From JALFST01 sp022779285 (GTDB lineage Bacteria > Bacillota > Clostridia > Tissierellales > Peptoniphilaceae): 64,000 bases of DNA. Below, piece by piece: positions 8,806-15,600 of the stretch; the stretch's first letter is position 1; each line of letters starts with the position of its first letter. A program made the position numbers and the translations under genes. The notes beneath the pieces are model-generated. The model worked only from the letters and a program-made list of their open reading frames with translations. It searched no databases and had not been told where the DNA came from. The stretch lies in assembly GCA_050313895.1 (NCBI GenBank), contig JBNPMI010000009.1; one strand, 5' to 3'.

Positions 8806-8891
8806 GGAGCGGTATCGAAGTGGTCATAACGGGGCTGACTCGAAATCAGTTTGGGAGCAATCCCACGTGGGTTCGAATCCCACCCGCTCCG
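8806..8891 (+). tRNA. tRNA-Ser (anticodon CGA)
   Basis: An 86-base class II tRNA has acceptor GGAGCGG/CCGCTCC with discriminator G. The anticodon stem GCTGA/TCAGT encloses CTCGAAA (anticodon CGA, codon UCG), there is a long variable arm GGGAGC-GTGGG region, and the T-loop is GGTTCGAATCC. CCA is not encoded. The relic zone begins directly behind it. Confidence 0.92.
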
Positions 8892-8899
8892 CTGCACAT

Positions 8900-8937
8900 T
8901 TTGCCCAATCCTTGAAATCACAGGGATTGGGCATTTT
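8900..8937 (+). terminator. rho-independent terminator after tRNA-Ser
   Basis: TGCCCAATCCTTG and CAGGGATTGGGCA form the stem around AAATCA, followed by TTTTT. It is a homologue of the hairpin behind tRNA-Val. Confidence 0.8.
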
Positions 8938-9003
8938 TCAATGATTTGCAAGATTCCGTATCGTCGGTATTTGTCGATATACAACGAAAAAATGCCATCA
9001 AAA
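8900..9003 (+). repeat. tRNA-linked repeat, copy 2
   Basis: This is the second copy of the repeat at 1004-1119: hairpin, TTCCGTATCGTCGGTATTT block and ATGCCATCAAAA in the same order. It keeps two of the 10-base units (GTCGGTATTT at 8963, GTCGATATAC at 8973). It lies between tRNA-Ser and the hicB relic. Confidence 0.7.
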
Positions 9004-9109
9004 AATGGCCGAATTCTCAACGTGTTCACGTGTTGTTGAGGCCATTATCACCATCATTTTTTGTATTGCTGTAACCACATCGAACAGCCCGTTCTGGAAA
9101 GGAAAAAAT

Positions 9110-9520
9110 ATGAAATACGCATATCCGGTAGCCATCAGCTATGAACCTGATGGAAACCCCAAATCCAATGACTATTTGGTCTATATTCCGGATTTTACCG
9201 AGGGACCCGCCACGGAAGGAAAAGATCTCGTCGACGGGCTGGAAATGGCGGAAGATTGGCTGTCTCTGATGATGGATGCATTGGAAAAAGGGAAAAAATC
9301 CTTTCCAAATGCCTCCGATATACAAGAGGTACAAAAACAATTTCCGAATGCAACCACAAGCCTCGTCGTTGTGGATCTTGAAAAGCTCCGGAAATAACAC
9401 GCAAAACCGGTTTGAAAGACCATCTCCATTCCTGCTTGGCTCAATGAAAAAGCACTCAAAGCAAAGATCAATTTTTCATAGGCTTTACAGGAGACCTGGA
9501 TGGAACGGTTGGGACTATAG
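9110..9520 (+). pseudogene. hicB: HicB-family antitoxin with three in-frame stops
   Basis: The frame opens at an ATG preceded by GGAAAGGA and encodes a HicB-like fold (YPVAISYEPDG, DYLVYIPDF, a long helix) for 95 residues, then meets TAA at 9395. The same frame continues past TGA at 9413 and TAG at 9479 and encodes the typical HicB C-terminus: KTISIPAWLNEKALKAKINF, then an ALQE and ERLGL helix, ending at TAG 9518-9520. The DNA-binding tail is thus intact in sequence but not reachable by translation. No hicA toxin gene is present on either side. A truncated 95-residue product could still be made. Family assignment is confident from the two separate halves. Confidence 0.8.
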
Positions 9521-9616
9521 GATAAAAGCATACGGAACATGAAAGCGCCCTACCGACCGCCATCGGTAGAGCGCAAGCTTTGGGCTGTGATACCCATCAA
9601 TGATATCGCCGCCCCT

Positions 9617-9902
9617 GAAAAGAAAGGGGAACGCTATGCCTTTTTAGGCGAGCATTTAGGCATGGATCCCGCCCGGATAAGTATATCAAGATCAGCAGAA
9701 AAGGATTCAAGACAAAACAAGAGGCACAATCCGAACTTTCACAGCTACGATATGCATATAATCAAGGGATTGTTTAAACGCCTGACGCCGCACCGTATCA
9801 GACTGTATGTGATAAGTGGATGGCCGTCTATGAAACAACCGTTGCACCATCCACGCTCAATAAGGCGTTTCAATATTTTCTGATACATTGCCTATTTTTG
9901 CA
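9617..9902 (+). pseudogene. degraded N-terminus of a tyrosine integrase
   Basis: One frame gives KKGERYAFLGEHLGMDPAR, and after a shift near 9675 another gives DKYIKISRKGFKTKQEAQSE. After a TAA stop at 9769-9771 the same second frame continues with DKWMAVYETTVAPSTLNKAF. This is the order of Tn916- and phage-type integrases: arm-binding domain with GFKTKKEAQ, then the SAM-like core-binding segment. No catalytic domain (R, H-x-x-R, Y) follows, so only a third of the gene remains. A hairpin at 9544-9573 lies just before it. Its position behind tRNA-Ser suits an element that once integrated there. Confidence 0.65.
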
Positions 9903-9965
9903 AGCCTCTCCTGCTCCTCGACTACGCCCGATATTTGTCAAAATTTTGCTGCCTCACTATCTGAC

Positions 9966-10007
9966 AATAAAAAGCCATTCTCAATATATATCGAATTGCT
10001 TTTTATT
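9966..10007 (-). terminator. terminator of the sulfotransferase operon
   Basis: A 10-base-pair arm AATAAAAAGC / GCTTTTTATT flanks a partly paired loop, and the stop codon of the sulfotransferase lies inside the hairpin. Confidence 0.7.
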
Positions 10008-11508
10008 TTACATCCACAATTTCAGCCTTCTTGTGCTCAAACAAGTAATCGTCCATTAAATAGTTTAATTTCCTTGCCCTATAGTAATTGCCTTTGACTC
10101 TGGCATGTAATACTTCTCGCCCATAAGATATTTCAATTGTTTCTGACTCCATGTCAAGATCTTTTTCATTTGCTTTTGGCCCATGATCATTAGCAATCAC
10201 ACCTTCCTCTAAAGTGATTCCCCCAAAATGAACCAGGTTATGATCATCTGTATATCTCTCAACGAATGAAATATATGGTGAAAAAACCTCTGCTCCCAGA
10301 TCTTTCCCATAATTCCATTCTGTTTCAATCTTCATAGTTTCTAAATTAATTTTATACCTGACACCTCTGGAGAAACTATACTTTGCTTCCACATAATCCG
10401 GATGCTTTTTGCCTTTATAGTGATTATCAAAGCATGTAATGCTTCCTTTATTATCCACTGACACGGCGTGTTGACCGTATGTGTAATCAAAATTATAGCC
10501 GACTCCCGATAATAAATATTTATCGATGTACTCCGGATCCCACCCTTTAGGATCCGATAGGATCCAATTGATTTCATCTGTCTCAAAATCAAGATTCACC
10601 AGCGAGTCCATATGTCTCATGGAAAGCGTAATCGAGTCACTATATTGATCATACCAAACAGCATTGTTATGAGCCCAATCACGTTCTGACCAGCTACCGG
10701 ATCGTCTGACCTTATTAACATCTACAATATTTTTGTAATCCAAACGTTTTAATATTTTCCCACTATCTCTATCAAAAATGATATAGGAATCCTCTTCCGT
10801 TTGAAAACCGGGCATATTCGTCAGTACTAATAATTTATTTCCTTCTAATTCCAGGAAATCATGATGGTATAAGGTTTCAATATTATAAAACACATGAATT
10901 TTGCCCATCCAATCTATTTCATATAGACCCGTAACATGATAAGGTTCCACTACTACATCCCCGCTACCGACCATGATTCTTCCATTTTTCAATTTTCTAA
11001 AATCCCAATTGAAGGATTTCTTCAGCAGCCACCGGATGTCCCCATTGGAATCGATGCCAAAGGGCAGATGATATCTGAAGTTCGTTGTAGGCGTGGCATA
11101 TACCAAAAATTTATTTTCAAAAACTATCGGATCCGCCTGAAAATCTATAACAATATCCTCATCAAAATCAATGTTCTCGGTAGTAATTTTATGTGAAAAG
11201 CTTTCACCTTGATATCTGGATAGGATGACTGTTGTTGTATCATTTAAGTATAATCCGTATACAGGAAGTATATGGGTCTTTGATTTCTTAAATGTTTGAA
11301 CAATATCCGCAGCTTTATTTTTTCCCTTAACCACAACCGTTATCGCCGTTTCTTCTTCGGTTGTAAAACAAACATATGCAGAAAGAGGATTGAAGCCATA
11401 GGGATCCAAGACAATAAATGGCTTCTCTATGGTATAGGTTGATTTTTTAAACTCTTTTAGGAATTCTTCTTCTTTTCTATATTGTTCTTCAACTAATATA
11501 TTATGCAT
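10003..11508 (-). CDS. aryl-sulfate sulfotransferase, cytoplasmic form
   Basis: This 501-residue protein matches bacterial arylsulfate sulfotransferases (AssT), beta-propeller enzymes that move sulfate from a phenol sulfate to another phenol without PAPS. Candidate catalytic residues are visible: LYHHDF (His215/216), DWAHNN (His280), MRHMD, and GQHAV (His347, the probable sulfate-carrying His). Unlike the periplasmic enterobacterial enzyme it has no signal peptide, so it should act inside the cell. The ATG at 11508 is preferred, with AGGTGA upstream; an in-frame GTG at 11520 overlaps the PTS IIB gene. It is the last gene of a PTS operon, which suggests its donor or acceptor enters through that transporter. 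The region is AT-rich. Confidence 0.85.
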   Translation of the reverse strand: MHNILVEEQYRKEEEFLKEFKKSTYTIEKPFIVLDPYGFNPLSAYVCFTTEEETAITVVVKGKNKAADIVQTFKKSKTHILPVYGLYLNDTTTVILSRYQGESFSHKITTENIDFDEDIVIDFQADPIVFENKFLVYATPTTNFRYHLPFGIDSNGDIRWLLKKSFNWDFRKLKNGRIMVGSGDVVVEPYHVTGLYEIDWMGKIHVFYNIETLYHHDFLELEGNKLLVLTNMPGFQTEEDSYIIFDRDSGKILKRLDYKNIVDVNKVRRSGSWSERDWAHNNAVWYDQYSDSITLSMRHMDSLVNLDFETDEINWILSDPKGWDPEYIDKYLLSGVGYNFDYTYGQHAVSVDNKGSITCFDNHYKGKKHPDYVEAKYSFSRGVRYKINLETMKIETEWNYGKDLGAEVFSPYISFVERYTDDHNLVHFGGITLEEGVIANDHGPKANEKDLDMESETIEISYGREVLHARVKGNYYRARKLNYLMDDYLFEHKKAEIVDVK

Positions 11509-11509
11509 T

Positions 11510-11797
11510 TTATTTTTCACCTATATTATTTTTTATTAATTTTTCTTTAATTTCCGCTTTACTCAATATGTTTTGTAAACCTATGACTTTTGTGCCTCCG
11601 GGAAAGGTGTCCACAAATCTTTGATTGCATAGTATGAGATCATAATTTCTGGCTGCTGATCTGGCTTCATCTATAGCGCAATGGTGAATATCGGCATCAA
11701 TTTCTAACTCACGAAATACTTTTTCTGCAGTCATTTTTAACATTTGTGATGAACCCATACCGGCTCCGCAACAAACCAATACTTTTAATCTACTCAT
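11510..11797 (-). CDS. PTS ascorbate/galactitol-type IIB component
   Basis: This 95-residue protein is a cytoplasmic PTS IIB domain of the SgaB/UlaB type. The phospho-acceptor loop CCGAGMGSSQ supplies the active Cys10, which takes phosphate from IIA and gives it to the substrate bound by IIC. Length is normal. It lies between the IIC gene and the sulfotransferase with gaps of 20 bases and 1 base. No IIA gene lies nearby, so IIA must come from elsewhere. Confidence 0.92.
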   Translation of the reverse strand: MSRLKVLVCCGAGMGSSQMLKMTAEKVFRELEIDADIHHCAIDEARSAARNYDLILCNQRFVDTFPGGTKVIGLQNILSKAEIKEKLIKNNIGEK

Positions 11798-11817
11798 TTC
11801 TTTTTCCTTTCTATACG

Positions 11818-13230
11818 TTATAACTCAAAATAGGTTTCTTTTTCTTTTCTATATTGAAGCTGAGGAATCAGCAGTAATCCTATTATCGCGACTCCTATAC
11901 CGACAATATGAAGGTTTTTAATGATAAATCCTATGACCGGCCAAGCTGTAGCCCAATCCAGATTTCCAACATAACCGCCAAACGGCGCCATTTGGAATAA
12001 GATTATGGCCGCAGCGCTCCCTAAGACCTGCAACAAGCCGCTTGCCATGCAAAACACAATAACTGCTCTGAGTCCTCCTTTGTTATTTGCATATAAACCC
12101 AATGTGGCATTGTCATAAAATAATGGGACAAAACCGGGTATGATCATAATTGGATTTTTTGTTATGATGAGCAATGCAATTCCTATCAATTGACCGATTC
12201 CGCCAAATATAAACCCAAGCGTGATCGCATTGGATGATCCGAATCCGAAGGTTGCCGCACAGTCGACAGCAGGAACGGAGCCCTTAAGTACGGAGCCTGA
12301 GATTCCTTCAAAAGATTGGACCAACTCATTCACAAACATCCTGACTCCCGTTTTTAAGATTGTCAGATTGACCGCAAACGAGGCTGCTTTTTCAAAAATA
12401 TAAAGCGGAAAACTGATATTCTCTGCAAAAGCGCCATCAACATTTCGAAGCACAGGTTCTCCTATAATGAATATGATTGCTCCGAAAAACAATCCCATAA
12501 TTACTGTAGTGGAAACTGTATAATCATCTAATAGTTTAAATGGTCCGCTTAGATGAAAACCGTCAACACCCTTTTCTTTATTTCCGATTTTCCCTGCAAA
12601 TCGATCAACAAACCATATGCCAAACATTTGCTGATGGCCAACAGCAAAACCGGCATTCTCTGTTAAGTCATTGGTAGCTTTCACTGTTAAGTTGGATCCG
12701 ACAGCCCAATAGGTGCCGCACAGCATACCAGTAATCAATATCCCCCAAATATTCCTTAAACTCGGGACTAACAGGAATACAATCCAAGTGGCTACTGCCG
12801 CTTGTTTTACCATGATATGTCCGGTGGTGAATAATGTCCTTACTTTTGTCACTTTTCTGAATGCGACCAAGAAAACATTCCATAGAAAAGCAACTAACAA
12901 AGTGATCATAGCCATGGATAATGTTTCACCAATAGAAGCTAAGGCTGCTTCAGCGGCAGTGAATCCGAAATTGGGATCTATGACAACTGCACTGATATTC
13001 CATTTAGCCTCTATTGCCTGGATCAAAGGATTGACAGCACCAAACAGATTTTTAGCGCCCACCTGTAAGATCATATAACCGACAGCCGCCTTTATGAATC
13101 CTCCGATAATTTCATACCATTTCTTCCTGAGCAATATATAACCCACAGCAACGATCAGCCCGATAAAGATTGCCGGTCGAGAAATGACATTATTAAATAT
13201 TACTGTCCAAATACTATTTAATACTTCCAC
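11818..13230 (-). CDS. PTS ascorbate-type IIC permease (UlaA-like)
   Basis: This 470-residue polytopic membrane protein belongs to the UlaA/SgaT family of PTS IIC transporters. About ten hydrophobic segments and conserved stretches such as IGLIVAVGYILLRKKWYEII and FVNELVQSF are visible. The start is GTG at 13228-13230, backed by AAGGAGG. It is the first gene of a three-gene operon (IIC, IIB, sulfotransferase). Ascorbate is only the name-giving substrate; none of the ula catabolic enzymes (UlaG, UlaD, UlaE, UlaF) is nearby, so another compound is likely. Confidence 0.9.
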   Translation of the reverse strand: MEVLNSIWTVIFNNVISRPAIFIGLIVAVGYILLRKKWYEIIGGFIKAAVGYMILQVGAKNLFGAVNPLIQAIEAKWNISAVVIDPNFGFTAAEAALASIGETLSMAMITLLVAFLWNVFLVAFRKVTKVRTLFTTGHIMVKQAAVATWIVFLLVPSLRNIWGILITGMLCGTYWAVGSNLTVKATNDLTENAGFAVGHQQMFGIWFVDRFAGKIGNKEKGVDGFHLSGPFKLLDDYTVSTTVIMGLFFGAIIFIIGEPVLRNVDGAFAENISFPLYIFEKAASFAVNLTILKTGVRMFVNELVQSFEGISGSVLKGSVPAVDCAATFGFGSSNAITLGFIFGGIGQLIGIALLIITKNPIMIIPGFVPLFYDNATLGLYANNKGGLRAVIVFCMASGLLQVLGSAAAIILFQMAPFGGYVGNLDWATAWPVIGFIIKNLHIVGIGVAIIGLLLIPQLQYRKEKETYFEL

Positions 13231-13345
13231 TTTCCTTTTCCTCCTTAATCATTGTGAGAACGTATATCATCATCTGAATTCATGTTACTATCTTTATTAT
13301 TACGTAATCAAGCAACCACAATAGATTGGGAGGTTTCTCAAAAAT

Positions 13346-13385
13346 AAAAACCTTATTATGAAAATATTTTCATAATAAGGTTTTT
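13346..13385 (-). terminator. palindromic terminator after the SorC-type gene
   Basis: A perfect 20+20-base palindrome, AAAAACCTTATTATGAAAAT and its complement, ends in a T-run in both directions. It separates the regulator from the PTS operon promoter region at about 13231-13345, where I could not define a convincing promoter. Confidence 0.75.
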
Positions 13386-13401
13386 GATCTATATTTTTAA
13401 T

Positions 13402-14331
13402 CTATATATTCACTTTTTTCACACACTTTTCATCAACGATCAGTATGCTTATGAAACCTGCTTTTAAAATTGTCTCAAGAGCTTCTGATTTTTCTTCTCC
13501 ATATACAACAACCACCCTTTTATTGATCTTTTTAATATCCTCTACGCTCAGCCCTATAATAGATTTTTCAATTTTTGAATCTAATGCATTTCCATGTTTA
13601 TCAAAAAAATGGCCAATATAAGACGCCACCGGCTTTTTATCAAATATGTTCTTCATATAGGAAGTTTTGAGATACTCGGTATATATTTTGGAATTGTCAT
13701 ATGCCGGAACACCTAATGATGATATAAGTAAATCTGCTTTTTTAGCGATCTTTAAGGCATTCACAATAATCAGCTCATTCATAAGATAATCTCTGACCTC
13801 TTCATTAAAAACATAAAGCGGTGAATAGATTAAATTAAAATTAGAAGAAAATTTGTTGGACAAAGCCAAGATTAAATTCGGGGAATCGTATATATATTCA
13901 GCACCTATTCCAGCGCTTCCCTTAACCTGACTAAAAGTCAGATTGTTCACCAGCTTGAAATCTAATTTGGAACACACATTATGCACTGTTTTCCCTGAGG
14001 AAACGCCTATAATAATATTATCCCTTATATAGGAATCTATATACTTTGCTGCATAATTACATATCTGATCAAAGCCAAAATGTTCTCCTGTCTGCAGAAC
14101 ATGGCAATCCTGCAGATGAAATTTATTTTTTAGTTTTTCCTCTAAATCAGAACACCTTTTATTAGGCAAATTGATTTTGATTTCAACAATCCCTGAATCT
14201 ATCCCCTTTTGAATCATTCGGCTGACTTTTGAACGAGACAAAAATAATTCTTCAGCAATTTGATCCTGAGAATAATGCAAATTGTAATACATGTTGGCAA
14301 CTTCAGCAATTAACATATCGTCATTATTCAT
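13402..14331 (-). CDS. SorC/DeoR-type sugar-binding transcriptional regulator
   Basis: This 309-residue protein has an N-terminal helix-turn-helix (about 18-45, with YSQDQIAEELFLSRSKVSRMIQ) and a C-terminal sugar-phosphate-binding domain of the SorC type, including GVSSGKTVHNV near residue 110, the phosphosugar isomerase-like loop. SorC proteins respond to a phosphorylated sugar. It lies directly upstream of the PTS IIC-IIB-sulfotransferase operon on the same strand, separated by a terminator, and probably controls it. The gene is AT-rich, like its neighbours. Confidence 0.92.
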   Translation of the reverse strand: MNNDDMLIAEVANMYYNLHYSQDQIAEELFLSRSKVSRMIQKGIDSGIVEIKINLPNKRCSDLEEKLKNKFHLQDCHVLQTGEHFGFDQICNYAAKYIDSYIRDNIIIGVSSGKTVHNVCSKLDFKLVNNLTFSQVKGSAGIGAEYIYDSPNLILALSNKFSSNFNLIYSPLYVFNEEVRDYLMNELIIVNALKIAKKADLLISSLGVPAYDNSKIYTEYLKTSYMKNIFDKKPVASYIGHFFDKHGNALDSKIEKSIIGLSVEDIKKINKRVVVVYGEEKSEALETILKAGFISILIVDEKCVKKVNI

Positions 14332-14475
14332 TATCTACCCCTATAAAACACAAAAATTCATTTGCTTCTTTCGATCTTATACATATGCTCAGGTCTTATC
14401 AAAGTAAGAATTCATCTGTTTTTCTCAGCCTTTGACAATTATTCTCTTCTTACAACGCACTCTGCATAATCTTCT

Positions 14476-15102
14476 TCATGGGCTTACACTCCCCCATGAT
14501 CTTGCCGATTTTTCTTGATCATAAACATCCTTCAATACGGAATCCGATTGTCTGAATATGGAGTCAATACCCGAATCACTTTCCATATCAATCGCTTTTT
14601 TTACAATTTTCTCAATTTGCAAATCGGTGAACTGTGAGGAGACTTCATGCTTTTCTATAAGAAATTCTAAAAAACTTATTTTTAAGCTGCTGTCGTAGTT
14701 GCCCTCCAGGATTTCTTTCTTGATCTTTTCGTTGTCTTTTTCATCAAGATATTCGGAATAAACGGCTTCTGCAACATCATCTCTCTTCAAAAGCTCATCA
14801 AGAGGGTCAAATCTTTTCCTTATCGTTTCGATACCGTCTTCCACCGTATGAAACGCATACACATCCCCTATAAAAGGATACTCTAAAACCAGCGCAAGCA
14901 GATCCCTTGTGTTGAGAGATGCCACTTGCTCTCGGGGGATATTCAGTTTTTCCTGCAATTCATAAGCATGATAGCTGCTCCATTCCGGTGATTCCGGAGT
15001 CAGCGGATATTCATACTCAAAGCTGCCCTTTGTTTGAGCAGCATTTGGAATCGCAAGCATGATCAATACCGACAATACGATCGCTGAAAAAAATTTTTTC
15101 AT
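14476..15102 (-). CDS. secreted protein of unknown function
   Basis: I do not recognise this 208-residue protein. Residues 1-25 form a clear Sec signal peptide (MKKFF, then a hydrophobic core, A-x-A-like end near PNAAQTKG). The mature part is acidic and helical, with a motif around PEWSSYHAYELQEKLNIP, then TRDLLALVLEYPF, which looks like a short repeat-type fold in secreted Clostridia proteins. There is no lipobox or sortase motif. AAAGGAGG precedes the ATG. It is monocistronic and sits at the edge of the AT-rich island. Confidence 0.75.
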   Translation of the reverse strand: MKKFFSAIVLSVLIMLAIPNAAQTKGSFEYEYPLTPESPEWSSYHAYELQEKLNIPREQVASLNTRDLLALVLEYPFIGDVYAFHTVEDGIETIRKRFDPLDELLKRDDVAEAVYSEYLDEKDNEKIKKEILEGNYDSSLKISFLEFLIEKHEVSSQFTDLQIEKIVKKAIDMESDSGIDSIFRQSDSVLKDVYDQEKSARSWGSVSP

Positions 15103-15147
15103 TGTTGAACGCCTCCTTTCATACGCCTGAATTCGTTGATTTTTATC

Positions 15148-15186
15148 AAAATCCGCACCTCCGGCTTGAATCGGATGTGCGGATTT
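15148..15186. other. hairpin upstream of the secreted-protein gene
   Basis: AAAATCCGCAC and GTGCGGATTTT pair around a GC-rich loop. It could be a terminator or attenuator in the leader of the leftward gene. A second AT-rich hairpin (GAAAACAAA / TTTGTTTTC) follows at about 15194-15220. The gap 15103-15600 has no gene that I can support. Confidence 0.4.
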
Positions 15187-15520
15187 TCAACCGGAAAACA
15201 AAACATTCCCTTTGTTTTCATCATAACATGATTTTTAATCAATTCGAACTATATTTATTCAAAAAATGGCGAGTTGTAAAATCAAATGCCGGAAAATTCA
15301 ATAGAATAAAATGCATTTTTTGCGCTACGAAACACATATTTACCGGCCGATCACAAAAAATGCTTTCAAAGTAACAGCAAAGAACTCAAAACGATGTATG
15401 GAAAAAACGTGCCATGAGCGCCCTTTTCCATACTCTGATTTCTCGATACAAGATGTATCCTGTCCCCATTCACACCGATGATCCTCCAAAGCAAAAATCA
15501 TCGCTATTCTGAATAAGTTT

Positions 15521-15550
15521 TTGAAAAGTTCTTGAAGATCATGGTAGTAT
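15521..15550 (+). promoter_or_regulatory. candidate promoter of the ABC transporter gene
   Basis: TTGAAA at 15521-15526 and TAGTAT at 15545-15550 are separated by 18 bases, 50 bases before the GTG start. Confidence 0.4.
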
Positions 15551-15600
15551 GTCAGGTATCTGAAATCCAAATTCAGAAATTTTCTCACTAAGGAGATAGC

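Noticed and set aside
13231..13345. Promoter and operator of the PTS-sulfotransferase operon
   Set aside because: Several weak -35/-10 pairs exist, such as TTGCTT with GATAGT, but none stands out, so no site is listed.
15340..15588. Leftward frame in the gap before the ABC transporter gene
   Set aside because: No ribosome binding site and no family. It covers the region of the candidate promoter of the opposite strand.
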